From Candidatus Fimenecus excrementavium (GTDB taxonomy: Bacteria > Bacillota > Clostridia > Oscillospirales > Acutalibacteraceae): a stretch of 64,000 nt of DNA. Under the pieces are notes generated by a model. It saw only the letters and a list, made by a program, of their open reading frames with translations, was not told the origin of the DNA and made no database searches. Positions 53,651 to 63,652 of this stretch are shown here, in pieces (positions within the stretch are counted from its first letter, which is position 1; every line of letters starts with the position of its first letter). The translations under genes were made by a program, and so were the position numbers. The DNA lies in the NCBI GenBank assembly GCA_018712805.1, contig DVGI01000042.1, positions 53,570-117,569 of the forward strand, given 5' to 3'.

Positions 53651-54892
53651 ATGAACTTGCAAAAGCTCATCGACAAAAAAGACGCCGCAGCAAAATATAT
53701 GCTCGACGAAATCACGCACATCTGCAAAACCTTTGAAAAGCGCGCGCCCGGTTCCAAGGGCGAAGAACAGGCCTGTGAATACATGGCGAAAGTGCTCAAA
53801 GAGGAATGTGGCTGCGACCGCGCGGACGTGGAATCGTTCAAAGAAAATCCGGGTTCGTTCTATGGCTGGATTTACTTCACAATCACGTTCGTTTTGCTTG
53901 CAATTGTGCTGTTTTTCTTCTTCCCGCTGGCTTCGATCCTTTTGATTGTTGCGGGTCTTGTGATTGTATTTTTACAATTCGGTCTTTATAAAAAGGTCGT
54001 TGACCCCTGTTTCGAAGAAAAAACCGGCCACAACGTGACCGCCGTGAAAAAATGCACCGGCGAAGTCAAACGCCGCATTTTCTTCAACGGACACCCGGAC
54101 GCCGCTTGGGAATGGCCCGTCAACTACAAACTCGGCGGTGTCGGCTTTGAAGGGCACGCGATTATTTGCGGTGTCGGCGCCGTGTATTACCTCGTGATTG
54201 CCATTTTGGCGATTGCCCGCAACGGCGTTGCATTCGGTGTAGCGGACACTTCCGACACGCTGACAAAAATGGCGCTTTGGGGCCTTTTGTTCGTTCCGTT
54301 TTTAATCGGTCTTTACAAAATGTGGAACAAAAACCGCGTGGTTGACGGTGCGAACGACAACCTTTCCGGCTGCTACATGGGTATTGCCATTTTGAAAGCT
54401 TTGAAAGACGAAGGCATTGAATTTGAAAACACCGAAATCGGCGTCATTCTGACCGGTTCCGAAGAAGCAGGTCTTCGCGGCGCGAAAGCCTGGTGCGAAG
54501 CGCACAAAGGCGAGTTTGACGACGTGCCGACCTTCATTTTCTCCTATGACACGATTCACGACCCGAAATATTTGATGACCAACTACCGCGACTTAAACGG
54601 CACGGTGAAAGCCGACAAGGACGTTTCCGATTTGTTCATGGAAGCGGCAAAAGAGCTCGATATTCCCTGCAAAAAGGGTTGGGTTCCCCCGCTCGGCGGC
54701 GCGACGGACTCCGCAGCGTTTGCGCAGGCCGGCTTCCGCGCGACCGGTGTTACGGGTCTTAACCACAAGCTGGAAGATTATTACCACACCCGCCGCGATA
54801 CATATGACAACATGAACTTAGACGGCCTTGCGGGCTGCTACGCAGTCAGCGTGAAGGTGCTGGAAATGTTCGATAACGGCGCAAAACAGTAA
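53651..54892 (+). CDS. M28-family zinc aminopeptidase with internal membrane segments
   Basis: About 413 residues from ATG 53651 (AGGGGG 8 bases upstream). M28 metal ligands are recognisable: NGHPDAAWEW, GANDNLSG, GSEEAGLRG (catalytic Glu-Glu), SYDTI and the late YYHTRRDTYD. Unusually, hydrophobic pairs at about 74-114 and 175-225 interrupt the catalytic fold, so the enzyme is probably membrane-embedded with the active site in the cytoplasm or at the membrane face. No signal peptide. Substrate unknown. Confidence 0.85.
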   Translation: MNLQKLIDKKDAAAKYMLDEITHICKTFEKRAPGSKGEEQACEYMAKVLKEECGCDRADVESFKENPGSFYGWIYFTITFVLLAIVLFFFFPLASILLIVAGLVIVFLQFGLYKKVVDPCFEEKTGHNVTAVKKCTGEVKRRIFFNGHPDAAWEWPVNYKLGGVGFEGHAIICGVGAVYYLVIAILAIARNGVAFGVADTSDTLTKMALWGLLFVPFLIGLYKMWNKNRVVDGANDNLSGCYMGIAILKALKDEGIEFENTEIGVILTGSEEAGLRGAKAWCEAHKGEFDDVPTFIFSYDTIHDPKYLMTNYRDLNGTVKADKDVSDLFMEAAKELDIPCKKGWVPPLGGATDSAAFAQAGFRATGVTGLNHKLEDYYHTRRDTYDNMNLDGLAGCYAVSVKVLEMFDNGAKQ

Positions 54893-54906
54893 ACAACTAA
54901 AAAACG

Positions 54907-54940
54907 AAAAGCCACCTGTTTGTCAGGTGGCTTTTTTATT
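54907..54940 (+). terminator. Terminator between convergent genes
   Basis: AAAAGCCACCTG / CAGGTGGCTTTT, 12 pairs with loop TTTGT, then TTATTTT. Confidence 0.85.
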
Positions 54941-54962
54941 TTGAAATCTAATTTTCTTGTGC

Positions 54963-55949
54963 TTACGGGTTTTGGGAATTCTCTGTATTTTCCGGCTTTT
55001 CTTCCAGCGTATTTTTTTCGATAATATAACGCGGGCGGGCTTTGCTTTCGGCGTAAATTTTGCCGATGTATTCCCCGATGATGCCAAGGCAGAAAATCTG
55101 AACCCCACCCAAAAGAAAAATCACACACAAAAGGCTTGTCCAGCCCTGAACGGTGTAGCCGAACAGTTTGATAATCACCACAACGACTACGGCAATCAGG
55201 CTGATAAGCGACACGAGAAGGCCGAGGCTCGTAATCATTTTTAACGGGCGCACGGAAAGGCTTGTGATGCCGTCCAGCGCCAAGTGGAGCATTTTCGAAA
55301 GCGGGTAATGCGTTTCCCCGGCGAGGCGCGCTTTGCGGTCATAATAGACGCTCGAGCTTTTAAAGCCGACTAAAGGAATCAACCCGCGCAAAAACAGGTT
55401 GACTTCTTTGAACTGTGCAAGCCCCTCAAGCGCTTTTTTGCTCATCAGGCGGTAATCGGCGTGGTTATAAACCACTTCCGCGCCGAACAGCCGCAGAAGT
55501 TTATATAGTCCCTGCGCCGACGTGCGTTTGAACACGGTGTCGGTCTCGCGGCTTGCGCGCACGCCGTAAACCACCTCGGCGCCGTCCTGATATTCTTTGA
55601 GCATGGCGTCCATAGCGTTTAAATCGTCCTGCCCGTCGCAGTCAACGGAAATCGTGACGTCCGCGTAATCTTTCGCGGTCATCAGTCCCGCCAAAAGGGC
55701 GTTTTGATGCCCTTGATTGCGGCTGAGTTTAAGCCCCTGCGCGTGCTCGTCCGACTGGCGCAGGCGTAGGATTTCATCCCAGGTGCCGTCTTTGCTGCCG
55801 TCGTTGACGAACAGGACGCGGCTTTCTTCGCGGATTTGCCCGCTTTCGGTTAATTCCCGAAGTTTCTCTAAAAACATAGGCCCTGTAATCGGCAAAACCG
55901 CTTCTTCGTTATAGCAGGGAACGACAATATACAAAATCGGTTGCGTCAT
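54963..55949 (-). CDS. GT2 family glycosyltransferase (GtrB/DPM1-like)
   Basis: 328 residues from ATG 55949 with GAGGTGA upstream. Family 2 domain (VVPCYNEEAVLP, FVNDGSKDGTWDEI, SVDCDGQDDLNAM) followed by two C-terminal membrane segments (about 235-258 and 268-292). This is the polyprenyl-phosphate glycosyltransferase layout, making lipid-linked sugars for surface glycans. No partner flippase is adjacent. Confidence 0.92.
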   Translation of the reverse strand: MTQPILYIVVPCYNEEAVLPITGPMFLEKLRELTESGQIREESRVLFVNDGSKDGTWDEILRLRQSDEHAQGLKLSRNQGHQNALLAGLMTAKDYADVTISVDCDGQDDLNAMDAMLKEYQDGAEVVYGVRASRETDTVFKRTSAQGLYKLLRLFGAEVVYNHADYRLMSKKALEGLAQFKEVNLFLRGLIPLVGFKSSSVYYDRKARLAGETHYPLSKMLHLALDGITSLSVRPLKMITSLGLLVSLISLIAVVVVVIIKLFGYTVQGWTSLLCVIFLLGGVQIFCLGIIGEYIGKIYAESKARPRYIIEKNTLEEKPENTENSQNP

Positions 55950-56032
55950 CCGCGTTTTCACCTCGTTTTCGTTCTTTTTTTATCATAGCAAACCCCCGTT
56001 CCCCTGTCAATCCCGCCGCACGCGGTTCCGGC

Positions 56033-56061
56033 TTTACTTTTCGGCGCAAAAAGCTTATAAT
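56033..56061 (+). promoter_or_regulatory. trmL promoter
   Basis: TTTACT (56033-56038), 17-base spacer, TATAAT (56056-56061), 25 bases before the start codon. Confidence 0.7.
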
Positions 56062-56085
56062 ACTCCCGACAAAGGAGATTTTAGT

Positions 56086-56592
56086 ATGGCATTGAATATT
56101 GTTTTGGTGGAGCCGGAAATCCCGCAAAATACCGGCAACATTGCGCGGACCTGCGCGGCGACCGGCGCGCGGCTGCATTTGGTGGGACCGATGGGCTTTA
56201 CCATTGACGACCGCAAGCTCAAACGCGCGGGGTTAGACTACTGGCGGCTTTTGGACATCACCTATTATGACAGTTTGGACGATTTTCTCTTGTCGCATAC
56301 AGCCGACGCGGACAAATTCTTTTTCTTTACGACCAAAGGAAAACACATTCACTCGGATTTGCAATATCCGGAGGACGCCTATTTGTTTTTCGGCAAGGAA
56401 ACCAAAGGGCTTCCCGAATGGCTTTTGTACGAGCACCCGGACGTTTGCGCAAGGCTTCCGATGCGCAACGACTCGCGCGCGCGAAGCTTAAACCTTTCCA
56501 ATACGGTAGCGGTTGCCGTGTATGAAGTTTTGCGGCAATGGGGCTACCCGGAGCTTCTCTGCGAAGGGCATTTGCGCGAATACGACGACTGA
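56086..56592 (+). CDS. trmL: tRNA (cytidine/uridine-34-2'-O)-methyltransferase
   Basis: 168-residue SPOUT (trefoil-knot) enzyme that methylates the wobble ribose of tRNA-Leu isoacceptors. Signatures: NIVLVEPEIPQNTGNIARTCAATG, LFFGKETKGLPEWLL (knot SAM site) and the C-terminal MRNDSRARSLNLSNTVAVAVYE. AAAGGAG precedes ATG 56086. 34 bases upstream of the decarboxylase. Confidence 0.95.
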   Translation: MALNIVLVEPEIPQNTGNIARTCAATGARLHLVGPMGFTIDDRKLKRAGLDYWRLLDITYYDSLDDFLLSHTADADKFFFFTTKGKHIHSDLQYPEDAYLFFGKETKGLPEWLLYEHPDVCARLPMRNDSRARSLNLSNTVAVAVYEVLRQWGYPELLCEGHLREYDD

Positions 56593-56626
56593 TTGAAAGC
56601 GAAATCATTTTTGAAAGGACAAGCGT

Positions 56627-58054
56627 ATGCACCGGAAAGACGACTTACTTCATGCGTTACAAGCTTACGCGGAAAGTGATTTTTATCCGTTCCATATGCC
56701 CGGGCACAAGCGAAACACAGCGCTTTTGCCCGACGCGCTCCCTTATCCCTTAGATATTACCGAAATTGACGGTTTTGACAACCTGCACGCGCCCGAGGGG
56801 ATTTTAAAAGAACTGAACAACCGTCTTGCGGTGCTTTACAAAAGCGTTGCAAGCTTCGCGCTGGTCAACGGCTCGACAGTCGGTATTCTTGCCGGCATGC
56901 GCGCGGCGGCTGCGCCCGAAAGCACGGTTTTGGTCGCAAGAAACGTGCACCGTTCGGTTTGCAACGCCTTAGAGCTATTGCGTTTAAAGCCGGTTTGGCT
57001 CTCGCCGAAAGTGGATTCTGAAACCGGCATTGCGGGCGGGATTGCCGAAAGCGATGTGCGGCGCGCGCTGAAAGAGCACCCCGAGGTGCGGCTGGTTGTG
57101 CTCACCTCGCCCACTTACGACGGCGTGATCAGCGACGTGGCTTCTATTGTAAAAGCGGCGCACGAAAAAAACGTGCCGGTGCTTCTGGACGAAGCGCACG
57201 GCGCGCATTTGCAATTTTGCGGTTTGTCGGCGTTTTCCGGCGTTTCCAATAAGGCGGACATTGTTATCCAGTCGCTTCACAAAACGCTCCCTGCGCTCAC
57301 GCAATGCGCCGTGGCGCACATTGGCGGCGAACTTATTTCGCCCGCAGAATTCGCAAGGCAGGTAAGTGTGTTTGAAACGTCGAGCCCCTCATATGTTTTG
57401 CTCGCGTCGATTGCGGCGTGTGTCCGGCTGTTGGAAACGCGCGGGGAAGAATTATTTGCCGCGTACAACGCCCGATTAGAACGCTTTTCCGAAAGCTGTA
57501 AACAACTGAAAGTCTTATCCGTTCCGGGCAAAGGTAACTGCCCCGCAAACTTCCCTGACCAAACGGTATTTGATCCGGGGAAGCTGCCGATTCTCACGGC
57601 AAACAGTGACATTGACGGCGCGGCGCTCGCCGAGCGGCTACGAAAAGAATTTCACATAGAGCCGGAAATGACGGCGATTTCCTACACGTTGTTAATGACT
57701 TCAGTTTGCGACACGGACGAGGGCTTTTTGCGGCTGGAAACCGCCTTGCGCGCAATCGACAGCACACTTTCCAAAAGAGAAACGCCGTTTTGCTTTTCTA
57801 CCCTCCCCTTGCCGCGGCAAGTGTTGACGCCTGCCGAAGCGGCTGCGCGACCGAAAACAGCGCTGCCTTTTGAAAAAGCGCTCGGAAAAACCGCGGCAGA
57901 AGCGGTTTGGTGTTATCCGCCCGGCACGCCGCTTATTATGCCCGGGGAGGAAATCACAGACGACCTGTCGGACGCTGTCAAGGCGGCAAAAGCACACGGA
58001 CTTTCAGTGCAATCCGCGTCCGGCTCGCTTCCGCTTTTGCAGGTTTGCAATTGA
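56627..58054 (+). CDS. Orn/Lys/Arg decarboxylase-type PLP enzyme
   Basis: Fold-type I PLP enzyme of the basic amino acid decarboxylase group I (475 residues, the short YaaO/SpeA-like form without the N-terminal wing domain). Motifs: FHMPGHKRN near the start, LVNGSTVGILAG, the cofactor Asp and His in VLLDEAHGAH, and the Schiff-base Lys in QSLHKTLPALTQ. Produces agmatine, cadaverine or putrescine depending on specificity, which sequence does not settle. Confidence 0.92.
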   Translation: MHRKDDLLHALQAYAESDFYPFHMPGHKRNTALLPDALPYPLDITEIDGFDNLHAPEGILKELNNRLAVLYKSVASFALVNGSTVGILAGMRAAAAPESTVLVARNVHRSVCNALELLRLKPVWLSPKVDSETGIAGGIAESDVRRALKEHPEVRLVVLTSPTYDGVISDVASIVKAAHEKNVPVLLDEAHGAHLQFCGLSAFSGVSNKADIVIQSLHKTLPALTQCAVAHIGGELISPAEFARQVSVFETSSPSYVLLASIAACVRLLETRGEELFAAYNARLERFSESCKQLKVLSVPGKGNCPANFPDQTVFDPGKLPILTANSDIDGAALAERLRKEFHIEPEMTAISYTLLMTSVCDTDEGFLRLETALRAIDSTLSKRETPFCFSTLPLPRQVLTPAEAAARPKTALPFEKALGKTAAEAVWCYPPGTPLIMPGEEITDDLSDAVKAAKAHGLSVQSASGSLPLLQVCN

Positions 58055-58079
58055 CAAAAGGGCGCAGTTGTGCTACTAT
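58051..58079 (+). promoter_or_regulatory. Promoter of the SCIFF locus
   Basis: TTGACA (58051-58056) overlapping the decarboxylase stop codon, 17-base spacer, TACTAT (58074-58079), 34 bases before scfA. Confidence 0.8.
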
Positions 58080-58112
58080 ACTTTTGTAAAATTTTCTAAG
58101 GAGCAGATGAAA

Positions 58113-58268
58113 ATGAAAAGAATTCAGACGATAAAGACCCGCGACTTAAAAGAAAGCGTTAAAAACGGCGGCTGCGGCGAATGCCAGACCTCCTGCCAGA
58201 GCGCTTGCAAAACTTCCTGCGGCGTTGCGAACCAGCAGTGCGAAAAATGCATGAGCGAAAGCAAATAA
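58113..58268 (+). CDS. scfA: SCIFF ribosomal peptide precursor
   Basis: 51-residue precursor of the six-cysteines-in-forty-five-residues peptide, a RiPP modified by a radical-SAM maturase. ATG 58113 is 9 bases after AAGGAG; ATG 58107 is too close. The leader (MKRIQTIKTRDLKESVKNGG) and the core GGCGECQTSCQSACKTSC match the family closely. Differences: position 37, where characterised homologues have the crosslinked Thr, is Gly, and there is a seventh Cys at 46. Cys positions are 21, 24, 28, 32, 36, 43 and 46. The maturase gene follows. Confidence 0.93.
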   Translation: MKRIQTIKTRDLKESVKNGGCGECQTSCQSACKTSCGVANQQCEKCMSESK

Positions 58269-58286
58269 GCAGACACGAATTTGAAA

Positions 58287-58326
58287 AAAAGCCGTTTTCT
58301 TGTGAAAGATAACGGCTTTTCTTTTT
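58287..58326 (+). terminator. Terminator between scfA and scfB
   Basis: AAAAGCCGTT / AACGGCTTTT with a 14-base loop followed by CTTTTT, only 19 bases after scfA. Probably gives more precursor than maturase mRNA. Confidence 0.8.
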
Positions 58327-58337
58327 GAGGTTTTTAC

Positions 58338-59729
58338 ATGGTTCATCTTTATAAACTTAACGGTTACAACATAGTGTTAGACATCTTCAGCGGCAGTGTG
58401 CACGCGGTGGACGACGTGGCGTTTGACGCCATTTCGATGTATGAAACGCACACGCCCGAAGAAATCAAGAAAGCCCTTGCGGAGAAATACAAAAACGAGG
58501 GCGTGACTTCGGAAGATTTGGACGAGGTTCTTTCGGACATTTTGGAGCTGAAAGAAGGCGGCAAGCTTTTTACCGAAGACCAATATGCCGACAAGGCGTT
58601 TGATTTTAAAAACCGCCACACTGAAATTAAGGCGCTTTGCTTACACGTGGCGCACACCTGCAACTTAAACTGCACCTACTGTTTTGCTGCGCAGGGCAAA
58701 TACCACGGCGAACGCGCGCTGATGTCGTTTGAGACCGGCAAACGTGCTTTGGACTTTTTGGTCGAAAATTCCGGCAATCGTCGCAATTTGGAAGTGGACT
58801 TTTTCGGCGGCGAGCCGCTGTTGAATTTTGAAGTGGTCAAACAGCTTGTGGCGTATGCCCGAAGCATTGAAGATAAGTGTGGCAAGCATTTCCGCTTTAC
58901 ACTGACAACCAACGGCGTTTTGCTCGACGACGAAGTCACCGAGTTTGCCAACCGTGAATGTCACAACGTCGTGCTTTCTTTAGACGGGCGAAAAGAAGTC
59001 CACGACCGCCTGCGTAAGACAATCAACGGTAAGGGCAGTTACGACACCATTGTGCCGAAGTTCCAGAAATTCGTGAAAGCCCGCGGCGACAAAGGCTATT
59101 ATGTGCGCGGGACGTTCACCCACAACAACACCGATTTCACCAACGACATTTTCCACATGGCGGACCTCGGGTTTACCGAGCTTTCGATGGAGCCCGTTGT
59201 CTGTGCGCCGGGCGAAGAATACGCCTTAACCGAAGAAGACCTGCCCGTTTTGTTCGAGCAGTATGAAATTTTAGCCAAAGAAATGCTGCGCCGCGAGCGC
59301 GAGGGGCGGCCGTTCACCTTTTACCACTATATGCTTGACCTCACCGGCGGGCCGTGTATTTACAAGCGTATTTCCGGCTGCGGGTCGGGCACGGAATATC
59401 TTGCCGTGACCCCGTGGGGCGAGCTTTACCCCTGCCACCAGTTTGTGGGCGACCCGAAATACAGCATGGGCAACATTTGGGACGGCGTGACGAACAAAGC
59501 GCTGCAAGACGAATTTAAACTTTGCAACGCTTACGCGCGGCCGGACTGCAAAGACTGTTGGGCAAAGCTTTATTGCAGCGGCGGCTGTGCGGCAAACGCC
59601 TACCACGCGACCGGCTCGATTACCGGCACCTACCACTATGGCTGTGAGTTGTTTAAAAAGCGGATAGAATGTGCGATTATGCTGAAAGTCGCCGAAGCAC
59701 TGGGCGACGCGGAGCCGGAAAAGGCGTAA
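58338..59729 (+). CDS. scfB: Radical SAM SCIFF maturase
   Basis: 463-residue radical SAM/SPASM enzyme that installs thioether links in SCIFF. N-terminal RRE-like leader-binding region (about 1-90, HLYKLNGYNIVLDIFSGSVHAVD), CxxxCxxC [4Fe-4S] motif at Cys108, Cys112 and Cys115, and a Cys-rich SPASM domain at the C-terminus (GGPCIYKRISGCG, YPCHQFVGDP, CNAYARPDCKDCWAKLYCSGGCAAN). Begins right after the terminator and depends on readthrough from the scfA promoter. Confidence 0.96.
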   Translation: MVHLYKLNGYNIVLDIFSGSVHAVDDVAFDAISMYETHTPEEIKKALAEKYKNEGVTSEDLDEVLSDILELKEGGKLFTEDQYADKAFDFKNRHTEIKALCLHVAHTCNLNCTYCFAAQGKYHGERALMSFETGKRALDFLVENSGNRRNLEVDFFGGEPLLNFEVVKQLVAYARSIEDKCGKHFRFTLTTNGVLLDDEVTEFANRECHNVVLSLDGRKEVHDRLRKTINGKGSYDTIVPKFQKFVKARGDKGYYVRGTFTHNNTDFTNDIFHMADLGFTELSMEPVVCAPGEEYALTEEDLPVLFEQYEILAKEMLRREREGRPFTFYHYMLDLTGGPCIYKRISGCGSGTEYLAVTPWGELYPCHQFVGDPKYSMGNIWDGVTNKALQDEFKLCNAYARPDCKDCWAKLYCSGGCAANAYHATGSITGTYHYGCELFKKRIECAIMLKVAEALGDAEPEKA

Positions 59730-59756
59730 AGAAAAATACTTTACAGGGGAAAGCTT

Positions 59757-60032
59757 ATGACTTTGTTTTTAAGTATTTATTTTAGTGCGGCTGTCGTCGT
59801 TATTGCGGCGGTATTTGTGCTCTCTCTCTTTGAAGAAAAGCACCGCGCGTGCCGCGGCGTCCTTTTGGCAGTATACATTGTCGCCATTTTAGGCGTTTTG
59901 TTTGCCACCGGCTGTTTAGAGGTCCGATACGGCTGGAACCGGCTGTATTCCACGGTGGTTGCCGCGGTGATTTTGGTTTGCGTTTATCTTGCCGACCGGC
60001 TCGGCGGCAAACTGCGCAAAAAAGATTCTTAA
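59757..60032 (+). CDS. Small three-span membrane protein
   Basis: 91 residues, three hydrophobic segments (about 4-24, 34-52, 62-80), basic C-terminus. GGGGAAAG lies 5-8 bases before the ATG. It is 27 bases after scfB, so it might be part of the SCIFF operon, but no conserved partner of that kind is known to me. It is also the last gene before the mobile element. Confidence 0.7.
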   Translation: MTLFLSIYFSAAVVVIAAVFVLSLFEEKHRACRGVLLAVYIVAILGVLFATGCLEVRYGWNRLYSTVVAAVILVCVYLADRLGGKLRKKDS

Positions 60033-60098
60033 AGTAATAAAAAGAAATCCCCGACTGTTTTCCGTGATGTTCTTAACGGAGAATTGGTGGGTGGTATG

Positions 60099-60135
60099 TA
60101 ACCGGAAGGTGTAAAAACCTTCCGGTTATTACTTT

Positions 60136-60137
<2 letters not shown>
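60099..60137. terminator. Terminator at the edge of the mobile element
   Basis: TAACCGGAAGG / CCTTCCGGTTA, 11 pairs with an 8-base loop, then TTACTTTTT; it overlaps the end of the recombinase gene and serves both convergent sides. The element's left attachment site should lie in about 60035-60135 but cannot be fixed from one end. Confidence 0.75.
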
Positions 60138-61836
<1,699 letters not shown>

Positions 61837-61912
61837 TCAAACCAAATAGGATACGGCAACAACATATCACAACTCGGTCGAGTAGTCCAGCGACTTTGCT
61901 GAAACAGTTTTG

Positions 61913-62116
61913 TTAACTTTTTCGACCGTTGATAAGGTATTTCAGTTTGTCATTTGCATCTTCTGTTTCTCCACTGACAGAGAAACAAGACATTACGGGA
62001 TACTGCTTCCCCTCAACGGTCAGCACGTAACCGAGACCGATATGCTGTTCTTCTCCTAATTCTTTCTGTAATTTCAAATATTTCTCTCTGCGCTTTTTCA
62101 GTAATTCAAAATCCAT
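61913..62116 (-). CDS. Small hypothetical protein of the mobile element
   Basis: 67 residues from ATG 62116 with AAAGGAG upstream. A basic helical N-terminus (MDFELLKKRREKYLKLQKELGEE) is followed by a short beta-type part (GLGYVLTVEGKQYPVMSCFSV). Lies 16 bases after the gene at 62133 in the same operon. No family recognised. The 115 bases between it and the recombinase show nothing. Confidence 0.65.
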   Translation of the reverse strand: MDFELLKKRREKYLKLQKELGEEQHIGLGYVLTVEGKQYPVMSCFSVSGETEDANDKLKYLINGRKS

Positions 62117-62132
62117 GTTCTGTTCTCCTTTC

Positions 62133-62537
62133 TCAGCCCTTCTGCCAGTAGTAGGCATCCTCAAATCCAAGCGTTCCGTTAATCCGTTTTACTTCGTCGA
62201 TACAGTTTTGGCGAAGATTAGCAAGACTTCCTTCTTCTATATCACAGTGAGCTGCGAGGATATTCATCATAATTGCCATTTCAACCGCCAGCTTGAACAG
62301 CATTCTGTTTTCACTGGTGGTGTGGCTATCCACGATAGCCTTCATCGTGGAGACCATATAATTCGGCAGCATTCCCGGACTGTTATTTGCCCGTAGATAA
62401 CCGACATATGCGTGTATTGCTTTTTCAATAAATTCCGATTGGCTCCGGCAATCATCATCCTTGTACATTTCTTTTACGGTTTCCATTGTTTTTGGTGTTA
62501 CCCAAAAAGGAAACTTGATTTTGTTGTTAGTAGCCAT
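62133..62537 (-). CDS. Ribbon-helix-helix-like accessory protein of the mobile element
   Basis: 134 residues from ATG 62537 (AAAGGAG upstream). Residues 5-45 (KIKFPFWVTPKTMETVKEMYKDDDCRSQSEFIEKAIHAYVGYL) have the pattern of a ribbon-helix-helix DNA-binding domain; the rest is helical. Such proteins often assist relaxases or control copy number in integrative elements. Identity beyond that is not clear. Confidence 0.7.
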   Translation of the reverse strand: MATNNKIKFPFWVTPKTMETVKEMYKDDDCRSQSEFIEKAIHAYVGYLRANNSPGMLPNYMVSTMKAIVDSHTTSENRMLFKLAVEMAIMMNILAAHCDIEEGSLANLRQNCIDEVKRINGTLGFEDAYYWQKG

Positions 62538-63043
62538 AGTAAATTCTCCTTTTCTGTTACGGCACCTATTACAGCGCCTATGATTTTCTTTGTTTTACGG
62601 CACTTTTGGCAGTTCACGCCGCCTAAATTGACTCCTTATCCTCGAAAGTGGTACCACTTCGGCAAAAGAGCAAAAATGCCGAAAACCCTTGTGCGGTCGG
62701 CGTTGCCGTCCGCTGTGAACCGAGTCGAGGGGCGTTTACGACCCCGACTCTTTCACCTGCTTGATTTTCGACCCATCGAAAATGCCTAAAATCCGCCTTG
62801 TTGCGTTCCGAAATTCGCCTTTCCAACCTTGTCCTAAAATCGCCTCAAACGGGCGATTTTCTTTTTGGACGGGTGTTTCCTCGCATCTCTGCGTTCCTCG
62901 GCACACAGGCGGTCTGTGGGCGACACACGGCGTTCTGTGGTGGTTATCTTTTCTCTTTTTCTGTTGTAGTAATTCCCGGGTTTTGTTCTATGGGTTTTCT
63001 TCTTGATAGGAAATTCTGACACTATCCCAAAGAAAGATTTACT
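62538..63043. other. Hairpin-rich non-coding stretch of the mobile element
   Basis: About 500 bases without a credible gene. Visible: direct repeats TTACGGCAC near 62557 and 62595; the palindrome AAGTGGTACCACTT (62646-62659); a hairpin GAGTCG..GGGG / CCCC..GACTC (62722-62750); ATTTTCGA-CCCA-TCGAAAAT (62764-62783); and a terminator-like AAAATCGCC / GGCGATTTT then CTTTTT (62836-62866). Candidate origin of transfer or structured RNA; not proven. Confidence 0.5.
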
Positions 63044-63331
63044 CTACTCCAAAAGACTTGCCACGTAGTAGAGATTGCTCGTCCTCGTTCCGTCCTCACG
63101 GTGCCTCTGAATCTTTTTTACAAGACCGAGGGACGAGAGATTTTCAATGGCAGAGTCTACGGTTTTCCTATCCATACCGCACTCCTTTGCAATGACTCTC
63201 CGCGAGGGAAAGCAGGAGCCATCCTTGCTGTCGCTGTGCCGAAGCAGACAGCAGTACACGGTGAAGTCCCTCGGCTTTAGTTCTAAATCAAAGATGCGGT
63301 TGGGAACCATAAAGAAATTTTTGTGCTGCAT
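63044..63331 (-). CDS. Helix-turn-helix protein of the mobile element
   Basis: 95 residues from ATG 63331 with AAAGGAGG upstream. Starts FFMVPNRIFDLELKPRDFTVYCCLLRH and has a winged-helix of the RepA/DnaD N-terminal-like kind (SCFPSRRVIAKECGMDRKTVDSAIENLSSLGLVKK). Usually the first gene of replication or regulation modules in Clostridial integrative elements. Its transcript begins with a long structured leader. Confidence 0.85.
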   Translation of the reverse strand: MQHKNFFMVPNRIFDLELKPRDFTVYCCLLRHSDSKDGSCFPSRRVIAKECGMDRKTVDSAIENLSSLGLVKKIQRHREDGTRTSNLYYVASLLE

Positions 63332-63431
63332 CCGATCCTCCTTTCGTTTGTGTTGATTCTAAATTTTGATACAATCATCTGCATTCCACCTTTCGATTTT
63401 TATGTAATCAAGGCGAGGGTAAAACAAAAAA

Positions 63432-63519
63432 AGACTCGCACATATATCGATACGGAAACACAGATGAGCGAACGGTTTGGTTCGCTTTCAATGTTCCGTG
63501 CCGATGTATGTACGAGTCT
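63432..63519 (-). promoter_or_regulatory. Attenuator-like leader hairpin
   Basis: Two 26-base arms (63432-63457 and 63494-63519) match as an inverted repeat at 22 positions, with two more able to form G-U pairs on the minus-strand RNA. Nested inside is AGCGAAC / GTTCGCT (67-73 / 80-86 of 63400). On the minus strand the structure is followed by TTTTTTTGTTTT, i.e. a rho-independent terminator about 100 bases before the gene at 63331. Confidence 0.7.
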
Positions 63520-63622
63520 ATAACTCTGAATGGATGATCGTTATTTTTCAAACGAAGAGGAGACAGTTGTAACTGTCGTGGCACATATATTTGATTTTTA
63601 TCCGACCTTTGTCGGTGATTTT

Positions 63623-63652
63623 ATTATACCATACGCAGGAAACTTTTGTCAA
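63623..63652 (-). promoter_or_regulatory. Leftward promoter of the mobile element operon
   Basis: Minus strand TTGACA (63647-63652), 18-base spacer, TATAAT (63623-63628). The leader then has small hairpins CCGAC / GTCGG (63603-63615) and GACAGTTGTAACTGTC (63562-63577) before the large one. Confidence 0.75.

Noticed and set aside
57870..58112. N-terminal extension of the SCIFF precursor frame
   Set aside because: It overlaps the decarboxylase end and the SCIFF promoter; the family length is about 45-50 residues, as given by ATG 58113.
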